From assembly GCA_035552275.1 (NCBI GenBank), contig DASZLR010000258.1, positions 1 to 16,696 of the forward strand: 16,696 bases of DNA. Direction: 5' to 3'. Below are positions 6,440 through 14,114 of this stretch, one piece after another. The DNA is from DASVLX01 sp035552275 (GTDB lineage: Bacteria; Actinomycetota; Actinomycetes; Mycobacteriales; Pseudonocardiaceae). A program made the translations under genes and the position numbers. The notes under the pieces are model-generated. The model worked only from the letters and a program-made list of their open reading frames with translations, did not search any database and was not told the origin of the DNA. Every line of letters starts with the position of its first letter. Within the stretch, counting starts at the first letter, position 1.

Positions 6440-6507
6440 TGAACAAGCATAACTGACGTCGGGCTCGCTACGCCGTCTGACCGGGGCGTGGCGCGTTCGA
6501 CGACGTC

Positions 6508-6530
6508 CGACCGAACCCACGTCCTGTGCA
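6508..6530. repeat. 23-bp exact repeat, detached copy of the 94-aa gene's 5' end
   Basis: Identical to 4301-4323. On the minus strand, with the ATG at 6530, it reads MHRTWVRSDVVERATPRSD and then loses resemblance to the 94-aa protein. It looks like a remnant of a second cassette copy lying upstream of the desulfhydrase pseudogene. Confidence 0.7.
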
Positions 6531-6600
6531 TGTGCAGCACGGTGGGCAAGGATCAACCTTTGACGATTTTAACCGCCAGATCAATCCGATTGGAGACAGC

Positions 6601-7161
6601 GTGACAGACCCTGCCACTGGCATCGCCGCTTTCGGCTACGAACTCGGCGTGCTCAAACGCATCCGCCGAGCCGGATGGTGGCAAGCCGGGGTCCGCGATC
6701 CGGAATCCGTTGCCGAGCACAGCATGCGAGCGGCGCAACTCGCCGCCCTGCTCGCCGCTGAAGAGGGCGCGAATCCAGACCGCGCAGCCTACCTCGCGCT
6801 CTGGCACGACACCCAGGAAACACGCACCGGCGACCTCCCACACACGGTCAAGCCCTATCTGACCAAACCCGACCCGCGCGCCATCACCCACGATCAAACC
6901 GGCGGACTCCCGCCCGCTGGGCGCGACTCCGTTCGCGCAGCCGTCGAGGAATATGAGAACGGCACCACGCCAGAAGCGCGCTGTGCCCGCGATGCCGACA
7001 AACTGGAAATGCTGCTCCAAGCCGTCGAATACCGGGACATCGGCGTCCATCGCGTTGACGGCTGGATCGACAGCGCCCGCAAGAGCCTCGCCACCGAAAC
7101 CGCGCGCCGAGTTGCCGAAGCGGCCGTCACCCTCTCACCTCTGGCCTGGCGCGATCGCTGA
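6601..7161 (+). CDS. HD-domain phosphohydrolase (YfbR/HDDC2-like)
   Basis: A 186-aa protein with the metal-dependent HD fold. Likely metal ligands: H40 in SVAEHSMRAAQ, H69-D70 in ALWHDTQETRTGDL, and an Asp in ARDADKLEML (D131 or D133). The order H...HD...D with a nearby Glu (E73) matches the YfbR/HDDC2 group, whose members are 5'-deoxynucleotidases, so nucleoside monophosphate dephosphorylation is the best guess. The GTG at 6601 is chosen because GGAGA lies 4 nt upstream (6592-6596); an ATG at 6526 would add 25 residues overlapping the repeat region. A TTGACG at 6560-6565 may be part of its promoter. It is convergent with the TetR gene that ends 51 bp away. Confidence 0.85.
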   Translation: MTDPATGIAAFGYELGVLKRIRRAGWWQAGVRDPESVAEHSMRAAQLAALLAAEEGANPDRAAYLALWHDTQETRTGDLPHTVKPYLTKPDPRAITHDQTGGLPPAGRDSVRAAVEEYENGTTPEARCARDADKLEMLLQAVEYRDIGVHRVDGWIDSARKSLATETARRVAEAAVTLSPLAWRDR

Positions 7162-7212
7162 TCCCGACGCTAGCCGTGTCACTGTCCGCCGCCTGTCCCG
7201 TCGGCGACTCGT

Positions 7213-7941
7213 TCACGGAGCCGCGGTGGACGCTACCGATTCCTCGGGACGCAGGTCGCTGATCAGCGTGGTCGGATCCAGGATGACGCCTCGGTGGCGC
7301 AGGTTGCCGTCGATGACATTCCAGATGGACACCTCAAGGAACTCGATGAGTTCCGCCCGGCTCATTCCATCGGGCCGGGCCAACCACCGGTTGACGGTGT
7401 TGTCGACCAGTCCGTACAGCGCGTTGGCGACCGGCTGGGCCAGCCGTGGCGCCACGCCGAGCCGAACGCAGGCGCTGCTGAGCAGTCCGGCGACCGTGGC
7501 CATGATCGCCGTTCGGGTGCCGGTGACCGTGGGCGAGCCCCCGCGTTGCCGGCTGGCGGTTCCCAGGCCGACGTACTGCTGCAGCGCGGGGTGGTCGGCG
7601 CACCACCCGACATAGGTGCTGGCCGCGCGGTGTATCGCGTGTTGGAGGGTGCCGTGCGGGGCGAGGGTGGGCGCCAGGTCGGTCATCAGTTGCTCGACGA
7701 TTCGGGCGCGTAGCTGCTCCTCGAAATCATCTCGGTCCTCGAACAGGCGGTAGACGACCGAGCGTGGAATGCCGGCCCGTTCGGCGACGTGGCGGACTCC
7801 CACGTTGACCCCAGACTCCTCGATCGCCTCGATGCCCGCGTCGAGCAGCTGCCGCTGGCGGTCGCTGCGATGGCTGTCCCACCGCGCGGCACGGCCATCG
7901 CCGGTGTCCTTGCCCGCATCCGCGGAACCTGTGTCCGGCAT
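7213..7941 (-). CDS. TetR family regulator of the divergent acyl-CoA degradation operon
   Basis: A 242-aa repressor. After about 25 polar residues the TetR DNA-binding domain appears: RQRQLLDAGIEAIEESGVNV, then VRHVAERAGIPRSVVYRLFE (HTH, about residues 48-67) and DRDDFEEQL. The remainder is a helical ligand-binding domain (YVGWCADHPALQQYVGLG, LYGLVDNTVNRWL, IEFLEVSIWNVIDG). The ATG at 7941 is the first after the shared promoter; in-frame upstream codons reach into the operators, so an earlier start is unlikely, although the best Shine-Dalgarno-like AAGGAG lies 17 nt away. The gene is divergent from the thiolase operon with a 98-bp gap carrying two perfect palindromes, strongly suggesting autoregulation and control of the operon by an acyl-CoA ligand (inference). 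Confidence 0.9.
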   Translation of the reverse strand: MPDTGSADAGKDTGDGRAARWDSHRSDRQRQLLDAGIEAIEESGVNVGVRHVAERAGIPRSVVYRLFEDRDDFEEQLRARIVEQLMTDLAPTLAPHGTLQHAIHRAASTYVGWCADHPALQQYVGLGTASRQRGGSPTVTGTRTAIMATVAGLLSSACVRLGVAPRLAQPVANALYGLVDNTVNRWLARPDGMSRAELIEFLEVSIWNVIDGNLRHRGVILDPTTLISDLRPEESVASTAAP

Positions 7942-7965
7942 GTCGAAACAGTACCGACGCACTCC

Positions 7966-7994
7966 TTGACTGGACACGGTGTCCAACATACTCT
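7966..7994 (+). promoter_or_regulatory. Putative promoter of the acyl-CoA degradation operon
   Basis: TTGACT (7966-7971), a 17-nt spacer, and TACTCT (7989-7994) predict a start near 8001, about 39 nt before the thiolase ATG. The first palindrome occupies the spacer just after the -35, and the second covers the predicted start. Consensus-based inference. Confidence 0.5.
7971..7985. promoter_or_regulatory. TetR operator candidate 1
   Basis: TGGACACGGTGTCCA is a perfect palindrome with 7-bp arms around one central base. It shares the TGGACA...TGTCCA arms with candidate 2, whose centre is 28 bp away. Confidence 0.8.
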
Positions 7995-8013
7995 GCATTG
8001 GACAGGCTGTCCA
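7985..8013 (-). promoter_or_regulatory. Putative promoter of the TetR gene
   Basis: On the minus strand, TGGACA (8013-8008) is followed after 17 nt by TATGTT (7990-7985), predicting a start near 7978, inside operator candidate 1. The -35 lies within operator candidate 2, so the two palindromes would control both directions. Confidence 0.45.
7999..8013. promoter_or_regulatory. TetR operator candidate 2
   Basis: TGGACAGGCTGTCCA is a perfect palindrome with 7-bp arms around one central base, differing from candidate 1 at only two positions (8005 and 8007). It overlaps the predicted start of the thiolase operon transcript. Confidence 0.8.
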
Positions 8014-8039
8014 GGATACTTCGCTCAGGCGGGAGCGGC

Positions 8040-9242
8040 ATGACCAAGCGTGTTTTCGTCGTCGGCGTCGGGATGACCAAGTTCGAGAAGCCCGGCTCTC
8101 GGGACTGGGACTACCCCGACATGGCCCGCGAGTCCGGCGCCAACGCGCTGCGGGACGCGGGGCTGGACTACGACCAGGTGCGGCAGGCCTACGTCGGCTA
8201 TGTGTACGGCGAGTCGACGTCTGGCCAGCGGGCCGTGTACGAGCTCGGCATGACCGGCATTCCGGTGGTCAACGTCAACAACAACTGCTCGACGGGATCG
8301 ACGGCGCTTTTCCTTGCCGCGCAGGCGATTCGCGGCGGCAGCGCGGACTGCACCCTCGCGCTGGGCTTCGAGAAGATGCAGGCCGGCTCGCTCGGCGCCA
8401 CCTTCGAAGACCGCGAGCAGCCGATGATGCGCCACCTGCTCGCGCTCGCCGAACTGCAGGAGTTCGCGCTGCCGCCGGCTCCGTACATGTTCGGCGCCGC
8501 CGGCAAGGAGCACATGCAGCGATACGGCACCACGGCCGAGCAGTTCGCCAAGATCGGCGTCAAGAACCACCGGCACTCGGTCAACAACCCCTACGCCCAG
8601 TTCCAGGTGGAGTACTCGCTGGCCGAGGTCCTCGCCTCGAAGAACGTCTACGGGCCGCTGACGAAGTTGCAGTGCTCGCCGACCTCGGACGGCTCGGGCG
8701 CGGTCATCCTGGCCGACGAGGAGTTCGTCGACCGGCACGACCTTGCCGACCGGGCGATCGAGCTGGTCGGCCAGGCCATGGTCACCGACCTCGCCAGCAC
8801 GTTCGAGGACCGCAGCGCCATCACGCTGGTCGGCGCCGACATGACCCGCACCGCCGCCGCGCAGGTCTACCAGCAGGCCGGGATCACGCCGCACGACGTC
8901 GACGTGATCGAACTGCACGACTGTTTCTCGGCCAACGAGCTGATCACCTACGAAGCTCTCGGGCTGTGCGCCGAGGGCGAGGGCGGCAAACTCATCGACA
9001 ACGGCGACACCACCTACGGCGGCCGGTGGGTCGTCAACCCGTCCGGCGGCCTGATCTCCAAGGGGCACCCGCTGGGGGCCACCGGCCTCGCGCAGTGCAG
9101 CGAACTCACCTGGCAACTGCGCGGCACGGCCGGCAAGCGGCAGGTCGAGGGCGCCGCGCGGAAGTCCGGCGTCGCCCTGCAGCACAACATCGGCCTGGGC
9201 GGGGCCGTCGTCGTCTCGGCCTACCGTCCGGCCAATCGCTGA
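8040..9242 (+). CDS. Lipid-transfer protein/SCP-x-type thiolase
   Basis: A 400-aa thiolase-superfamily enzyme of the SCP-x/Ltp group, expected to cleave a 3-oxoacyl-CoA with CoA (or, in steroid side-chain relatives, to act as a retro-aldolase). Catalytic features: nucleophile C83 in NVNNNCSTGSTAL, H293 in ELHDCFSANEL, and H343 in SKGHPLGATG. N-terminal VFVVGVGMTKFEKPG is typical of the group. The length fits the thiolase domain alone, without a C-terminal SCP2 carrier domain. The start at 8040 has GGGAG 5 nt upstream. It is the first gene of the operon and divergent from the TetR gene. No DUF35 protein, the usual partner of the Ltp2-type aldolases, is in the window, which favours thiolysis over aldol cleavage (inference). 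Confidence 0.92.
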   Translation: MTKRVFVVGVGMTKFEKPGSRDWDYPDMARESGANALRDAGLDYDQVRQAYVGYVYGESTSGQRAVYELGMTGIPVVNVNNNCSTGSTALFLAAQAIRGGSADCTLALGFEKMQAGSLGATFEDREQPMMRHLLALAELQEFALPPAPYMFGAAGKEHMQRYGTTAEQFAKIGVKNHRHSVNNPYAQFQVEYSLAEVLASKNVYGPLTKLQCSPTSDGSGAVILADEEFVDRHDLADRAIELVGQAMVTDLASTFEDRSAITLVGADMTRTAAAQVYQQAGITPHDVDVIELHDCFSANELITYEALGLCAEGEGGKLIDNGDTTYGGRWVVNPSGGLISKGHPLGATGLAQCSELTWQLRGTAGKRQVEGAARKSGVALQHNIGLGGAVVVSAYRPANR

Positions 9243-9313
9243 CACCGCCGCGCGAACCACCCGCCCGAACCGTCCTCCACACCGACCGTCCACCCACACA
9301 CCCAGGAGTTCTC

Positions 9314-9754
9314 ATGGCATCCGTTTCCGTCTCCGTGGACCTGCCCATCTCGCCCGGCGAGGCGTGGGCCAAGCTCACCGATCTCGGGGGTTGGTCGGAG
9401 TGGCTGGTCATTCACCAGGCCTGGAAGGGCGTTCTGCCAGAGCCCTCGGAGATCCGGGTCGGCACGCAGATCACCCAGGTCGTCGCGGTCATGGGGATGG
9501 CCAACAAGATCGACTGGACGATCAACGAGTTCAACGCGCCCAAGACGGTCACCATCGCCGGGACCGGGATGGCCGGCGTCCAGATCGAGTTCACGCTGCG
9601 CGCCGAACCGGTCGGCACCGGCACCAGCGCCACCATCGACGCCTCCTTCACCGGAGCGATGATCGTCGGCCCGATCGGCAAGGCCGTCGCCAAGAGCGCG
9701 CAGGCCGATCTCGCGCAGTCGCTGGCCACGCTCGCCGAACTGCTCGCGGCCTGA
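9314..9754 (+). CDS. SRPBCC (polyketide cyclase/START-like) family protein
   Basis: A 146-aa protein with the helix-grip fold signature: the opening strand VSVSVDLPISPGEAWAKLTD, then GGWSEWLVIHQAWKG, IDWTINEFNAPKTVTIAGTG, IEFTLRAEPVGTGTSATIDA and a long amphipathic C-terminal helix (IGKAVAKSAQADLAQSLATL). Such proteins bind hydrophobic ligands in a deep cavity. Ribosome-binding site AGGAG lies 5 nt before the ATG. It sits 71 bp after the thiolase and 39 bp before the hydratase, so it is very likely co-transcribed. It may bind or present the acyl substrate, or cyclise or hydrolyse an intermediate; the sequence does not decide between these. No enzymatic residue set is recognisable. Confidence 0.85.
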   Translation: MASVSVSVDLPISPGEAWAKLTDLGGWSEWLVIHQAWKGVLPEPSEIRVGTQITQVVAVMGMANKIDWTINEFNAPKTVTIAGTGMAGVQIEFTLRAEPVGTGTSATIDASFTGAMIVGPIGKAVAKSAQADLAQSLATLAELLAA

Positions 9755-9793
9755 CCCCGCCGCCGAGGATCACCCAGGGACGAGGACACCACC

Positions 9794-10651
9794 ATGACCG
9801 CGACGTTCGACATCAGTGAGCTGGGCTCGTGGACCGACAGCGAGACCTTCGAGGTCACGGCCGAGCGGATCGCCGACTACGCCGCGGCGACCAACGACCC
9901 GATCGAACGTCACCGGCGCGGCGAGATCGCCTCGCCGCTGTTCGCGGTCGTGCCGGTGTTCCCCGCACTGGCTCCCGCGGCCCTGGCGGTCGCGCCGGCC
10001 AACCTGCTGGGCAGGCTCGTCCACGGCGAGCAGGACATCCACTTCCACCGGCCGATCCGGCCGGGCGACGAGCTGGTCGTGCGGGCCCGGCCGACCGGTT
10101 GCGCGAGCCTGCCCAACGGTTCCACCGTGACCGTCCACGCGCAGACCCGCACCGCCGCCGGCGACCTGGTCAACGAGCAGTGGATGACCGCGTTCTTCCG
10201 TGGCGCCGACGCCGGGGTGACCCGTGGCGAGCAGGCGCCGCCGCACAAGTTCGACGACGCCCTGCGTGCCGGAACCCCGGCCGCGTCCGTAGTGGCGCAT
10301 GTCGACGAGAACCAGACTTTTCGATACTCCCCCGCATCCGGCGATCCGATGCCGATCCATCTCGACGCGGAGATCGCGCAGCTGGCGGGGCTGCCCGGAA
10401 TCATCAACCACGGCCTCTGCACGATGGCCTTCACCTCGTGGGCCGCGCTCGGTGAACTGGCCGACGGCCGCGTCGAGCGGCTGCGGCGGCTGGCCTGCCG
10501 ATTCGCCAAGCCCGTGCTGCCAGGCCAAGACCTGACCACGACCTTCTGGCGTCGCGCCACGGTGCCCGCCGGCATCACGGCCTACGCGTACGAAACGACC
10601 GCCGGCGACCAACTGGTGATCCGCGACGGCCTCGCCGTCATCGGCGACTGA
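9794..10651 (+). CDS. MaoC-like double-hotdog enoyl-CoA hydratase
   Basis: A 285-aa protein expected to add water to a trans-2-enoyl-CoA. It has two hotdog halves: an N-terminal one (about 1-140, with the hotdog helix and IHFHRPIRPGDELVVRARP) and a C-terminal catalytic one. The hydratase-2 motif is seen as YSPASGDPMPIHLD, with the catalytic pair D184 and H189; Met occupies the position where the motif often has Asn. LPGIINHGLCTMAF and RFAKPVLPGQDLTTTFW complete the second hotdog. The length fits full two-hotdog hydratases. The ATG follows GGACGAGGAC with a purine-rich leader. It is followed after 54 bp by the SDR dehydrogenase, which would act on its product. Confidence 0.88.
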   Translation: MTATFDISELGSWTDSETFEVTAERIADYAAATNDPIERHRRGEIASPLFAVVPVFPALAPAALAVAPANLLGRLVHGEQDIHFHRPIRPGDELVVRARPTGCASLPNGSTVTVHAQTRTAAGDLVNEQWMTAFFRGADAGVTRGEQAPPHKFDDALRAGTPAASVVAHVDENQTFRYSPASGDPMPIHLDAEIAQLAGLPGIINHGLCTMAFTSWAALGELADGRVERLRRLACRFAKPVLPGQDLTTTFWRRATVPAGITAYAYETTAGDQLVIRDGLAVIGD

Positions 10652-10705
10652 CCTTCCCGCACCCTGCCCGCACTGCCGCGGCCGAGCTTTCTGGAGATCC
10701 ACCCC

Positions 10706-11575
10706 ATGGGAACCCTCGACGGACGAGTCGCCATCATCACCGGCGCCGGCCGCGGCATCGGCCGCGAGCACGCTCTGCTGTTCGCCCGCGAGGGCGCCGC
10801 CGTCGTGGTCAACGACCTGGGCGGGGCGGGCGACGGCACCGGCGCCGACACCGGGCCCGCCCAGCAGGTGGTCGACGAGATCACCGCGGCCGGCGGCCGG
10901 GCCGTGGCCAACACCGACAACGTCGGCGACTGGGACGGCGCCCGCGCACTGGTCGAGCGCGCCGTCGCCGAGTTCGGCCGGCTCGACGTGCTGGTCAACA
11001 ATGCCGGCATCCTGCGTGACGCCTTCATCGCCTCGATGCGGGAGGGCCAGTGGGACGCCGTCATCGCGGTCCACCTGAAGGGACACGCCGCCTGCCTGCA
11101 CCACGCCGCCGCGTACTGGAAGGCCCGGGCGAAGGCGGGTGAGCCGGTCAATGCCGCGGTGATCAACACCGCCTCCGCCTCCGGCACGTTCATGCCGAAC
11201 GCGGGGCAGGCCAACTACGGGGCGGCCAAGGCCGGCATCGCCGCGCTGACCCTGGTAGCCGCGGCCGAGCTGGAAAGGTATGGCGTGCGGGTGAACGCGA
11301 TCGCGCCGATCGCCCGCACGCGGCTCACCCTCGCCACCCCGGGCATGGGCGCCCTCTTCGCCGCCGAGGTGCCCGAGGGCGAGTTCGACGCCTTCGCGCC
11401 GGCCAACATCTCGCCGCTGGTCGCCCGCCTCGCCGCCGCAGACTGCGAGCTCACCGGCAAGGTCTACGCGGTGCAGGGCGGCGGGATCTCCGAACTGGCG
11501 GGTTGGCATGACGTCAACACGATCGAGAGCGAGGGTCCCTGGATGATCCCCGACCTCGCCCGCAGGCTCGGCTGA
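10706..11575 (+). CDS. SDR 3-hydroxyacyl-CoA dehydrogenase (MFE/17beta-HSD4-like)
   Basis: A 289-aa NAD(P)-dependent dehydrogenase. Rossmann motif TGAGRGIG (residues 12-19); the acidic residue after the second strand is D37 in VVVNDLGG, which favours NAD over NADP; NNAG at 98-101; catalytic Ser157 (or Ser159) in INTASASG; Tyr171 and Lys175 in NYGAAKAG. The GGAGDGTGADTG loop after NDLGG and the ILRD stretch after NNAG are features of the peroxisomal multifunctional-enzyme type dehydrogenases. The expected reaction is 3-hydroxyacyl-CoA to 3-oxoacyl-CoA, the step between the MaoC hydratase upstream and the thiolase at the head of the operon. The start at 10706 has GGAGA at 10692-10696. The ACAD gene follows after 16 bp. 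Confidence 0.9.
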   Translation: MGTLDGRVAIITGAGRGIGREHALLFAREGAAVVVNDLGGAGDGTGADTGPAQQVVDEITAAGGRAVANTDNVGDWDGARALVERAVAEFGRLDVLVNNAGILRDAFIASMREGQWDAVIAVHLKGHAACLHHAAAYWKARAKAGEPVNAAVINTASASGTFMPNAGQANYGAAKAGIAALTLVAAAELERYGVRVNAIAPIARTRLTLATPGMGALFAAEVPEGEFDAFAPANISPLVARLAAADCELTGKVYAVQGGGISELAGWHDVNTIESEGPWMIPDLARRLG

Positions 11576-11591
11576 AAGGACCGCGACGATC

Positions 11592-13811
11592 ATGGTGCAC
11601 ACCCCTTACGACCTCGGCATCGGCCTCAGCGATGAGCACACCGCGCTGGCCGAGGCGGTCCGTGGCTTCGCGGATCGCGCGATCACGCCGCAGCTCGTCC
11701 GCAAGGACATCGACAACGAGAGCAGCGACAAGTTCCCGGGGTTCTGGCCCGCACTGGTGAACCAGGACCTGCTCGGCCTGCACATTCCCGAGGCGGACGG
11801 CGGCGCCGGCGGCGGCCTGCTCACCCTCGCCGTCGCGCTGGAGGCACTGGGCCGCACGGTCGCCCCCGGACCGTTCGTGCCCACCGTCCTGGCCTCGGCG
11901 TTCCTGTCGGCGGCCGACCCGAAGTGCCGCGTCGAGCTGCTGCCCGGACTGCTGGACGGCTCCCGGGTGGGAACCGTCGCACTGGGTGAGCCGGTGCCGG
12001 CCGAGCTCAGTGACGGCGGCCTGCGGCTGCACGGCGTGTGGGACGCCGTGCTCGTCGCCGAGCACGCCGACCTGATCCTGCTCCCAGTGCGCCTGGCCGG
12101 TGAGGTGCGGTGGGTGGCGGTGGACGCCACCGACCTGACCCTCACCCGGCAGGACAGCATCGACCTGGTCCGTGGCTCGGGTCGGGCCAGCGCGGACGGG
12201 GTGCTCGTCCGCCGCGAGCGGGTGCTGGAGGGGCTGTCGCAGCGCCGGGCCCGGTCGGTGGCCGCCGTCGTGCTGGGCGCCGAGGCGGCGGGTGTGCTGT
12301 CGTGGTGCGTCGCGACCGCCGCGGAGTACGCCAAGATCCGGGTGCAGTTCGGCCGTCCGATCGGGCAGTTCCAGGCCGTCAAACACAAGTGCGCCGGCAT
12401 GGGCATCGCGCTGGAACAGTCCCGCGCCGTCCTGTGGGACGCCGCCGCGGCACTGGACAAGGGCGACGACACGGCGGACTTCGCCGCGGAGATCGCCGCG
12501 CTGATCGTGCCGGACGCCGCCGTGCGGGTCGCCGCGGACTGCGTCCAGGTCCACGGCGGGATCGGCTTCACCTGGGAGCACGACGCCCACCTCTACTACC
12601 GCCGCGGCCTGGCCCTGCGCGCCCTGCTGGGCAGCCATGAGCAACGCGCGGCCCGGGTCGCGGAGCGAACCCTCGCCGGCGTGGTTCGCCCGCAGGAGTT
12701 GGAGCTGCCGGCCGAGGCCGACGCGATCCGGGCCGCGGTCCGCGCCGAACTGCAGCCGCTGCGCGGGCTGGACGAGGACGCTCAGCTGGTCGAACTGGGG
12801 GCCGGTGGCTGGGTGCAGCCGCACCTGCCACGGCCCTACGGTCGTGGCGCGGGCCCACTGGAGCAGATCATCATCGCCGAGCAGCTCAAGGCCGCGGGGA
12901 TCGCGCTGCCGCAACTGCTCATGGGCGGCTGGGCCGTGCAGGCCATCGTGGCGCACGGTAGCGAGCAGCAGAAGCGGGAACTGGTCGTGCCGACCCTGGC
13001 CGGCGAACTCGTCTGGTGCCAGCTGTTCTCCGAGCCCGGCGCCGGGTCCGACCTGGCCGCCCTCTCGACGAAGGCCGAGAAGGTCGACGGCGGCTGGAAG
13101 ATCAACGGCCAGAAGATCTGGACCACCGTGGCCCAGTTCTCCGACTGGGCGATGCTGATCGCCCGATCAAACCCAGAGCGTCCCCAGCACGAGGGCATCA
13201 CCTACTTCGTCCTGGACATGAACACGCCCGGCGTGACCGTGCGGCCGCTGCGCGAGATGACCGGCTCGGCCCTGTTCAACGAGGTGTTCCTCGACGACGT
13301 GTTCATCCCCGACGAGAATGTGGTCGGCGCCGTCGGCGATGGCTGGCATGTCGCCCGCACCACGCTGGCCGGTGAGCGGGTCGCGCTGAGCCAGAAGATG
13401 GAGGCCTACGCGACCGACCGCGACCTGATCACCTTCGTCACCGGTCGCGAACTCACCGAGGCGGCCCGGCACCAACTCGGCGAGTTGATCGCCGAGAGCC
13501 AGGCCGTCGACCTCATCTGCGCTCGGGTGGTGCTCAAGCAACTGTCCGGCGCCGACGTCAGCACCACGAGCAGCGTGGGCAAGCTGCTGGCGATGGGTCT
13601 GGGCCAGAAGATCGCCGAGTACGTCGTCGCCCAGCTCGGCCTGGCCGGGACCGTGGCCGTTCCCGGCCAGCCCAGCGACAAGGCGATGGAGCAACTGATC
13701 GCCGGCCGCGCCACCACCATCTACGGCGGCACCACCGAGGTGCAGCTCAACGTCATCGGCGAGCGGATGCTCGGGCTGCCCCGCGACGCGGCACCGGGCA
13801 GTGGGCGCTGA
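11592..13811 (+). CDS. Fused double acyl-CoA dehydrogenase (FadE34-like)
   Basis: A 739-aa protein made of two acyl-CoA dehydrogenase units in one chain. Unit 1 (about 1-375) carries VQFGRPIGQFQAVKHKCAGM and VQVHGGIGFTWEHDAHLYYR, with E329 at the classical catalytic-base position. Unit 2 (about 380-739) carries WCQLFSEPGAGSDLAALSTK (FAD/substrate loop), WKINGQKIWTTVAQ, and IYGGTTEVQLNVIGERMLG with E716. The tandem layout matches the single-chain FadE34 type, known from mycobacterial steroid side-chain degradation, where other relatives are alpha2beta2 pairs. The reaction is alpha,beta-dehydrogenation of the acyl-CoA, the first step of the cycle. The start at 11592 follows GAAAGGA. It is the last gene of the operon; weak hairpin DNA follows. 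Confidence 0.93.
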   Translation: MVHTPYDLGIGLSDEHTALAEAVRGFADRAITPQLVRKDIDNESSDKFPGFWPALVNQDLLGLHIPEADGGAGGGLLTLAVALEALGRTVAPGPFVPTVLASAFLSAADPKCRVELLPGLLDGSRVGTVALGEPVPAELSDGGLRLHGVWDAVLVAEHADLILLPVRLAGEVRWVAVDATDLTLTRQDSIDLVRGSGRASADGVLVRRERVLEGLSQRRARSVAAVVLGAEAAGVLSWCVATAAEYAKIRVQFGRPIGQFQAVKHKCAGMGIALEQSRAVLWDAAAALDKGDDTADFAAEIAALIVPDAAVRVAADCVQVHGGIGFTWEHDAHLYYRRGLALRALLGSHEQRAARVAERTLAGVVRPQELELPAEADAIRAAVRAELQPLRGLDEDAQLVELGAGGWVQPHLPRPYGRGAGPLEQIIIAEQLKAAGIALPQLLMGGWAVQAIVAHGSEQQKRELVVPTLAGELVWCQLFSEPGAGSDLAALSTKAEKVDGGWKINGQKIWTTVAQFSDWAMLIARSNPERPQHEGITYFVLDMNTPGVTVRPLREMTGSALFNEVFLDDVFIPDENVVGAVGDGWHVARTTLAGERVALSQKMEAYATDRDLITFVTGRELTEAARHQLGELIAESQAVDLICARVVLKQLSGADVSTTSSVGKLLAMGLGQKIAEYVVAQLGLAGTVAVPGQPSDKAMEQLIAGRATTIYGGTTEVQLNVIGERMLGLPRDAAPGSGR

Positions 13812-14114
13812 CCAGCGAGATCAAGCCGCTGACGGCAAGGGAGCGTGCTGGAGCGCGTGCGACGACGCGCCACGCGCCCACGCCTGGTCTGCCAGCGGAT
13901 CCCGTGCCGCACAAGGGGATTCGGTGGTACTCCGCCGTTCGCGGCGACCAGGGGTGCGGACGAGTTCTGACGTCGGGTTGCCCCGGCGGAGCGCGCGCAG
14001 CGTGGCGGCCGGTTCCACGGTCACGCCGGCGGCGTTGTGCGGGACACGTTTTTGCTGGACTCCCGCCACCTGTTCGCTGAACGAGATCATGCCGGCGGAC
14101 CTACGCTGGTGGGT
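13812..14114. other. Intergenic region after the acyl-CoA dehydrogenase gene
   Basis: A 303-bp stretch without a gene that I can support. It holds a hairpin (GCGCGT 13853-13858 / ACGCGC 13865-13870, 6-nt loop), a plausible weak terminator 41 bp after the stop, and a T5 run at 14049-14053 without a good stem before it. Open frames on both strands look like composition effects. Confidence 0.5.
13853..13870 (+). terminator. Short GC hairpin after the acyl-CoA operon
   Basis: A 6-bp perfect stem (GCGCGT / ACGCGC) with a 6-nt loop, 41 bp after the ACAD stop. It is short and without a U-tract, so termination here is only possible. Confidence 0.3.

Noticed and set aside
6343..6549. 68-codon minus-strand gene starting MPTVLHMHRTWVRSD
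   Set aside because: Only the HRTWVRS stretch resembles the 94-aa protein; the remainder is out of frame with, and antagonistic to, the desulfhydrase coding signal, so it is treated as a remnant.
7979..9754. 591-codon plus-strand open frame across the thiolase gene
   Set aside because: Before 9314 it is an Arg/Gly/Asp-rich shadow of the thiolase in another frame; only its last 146 codons are the real SRPBCC gene.
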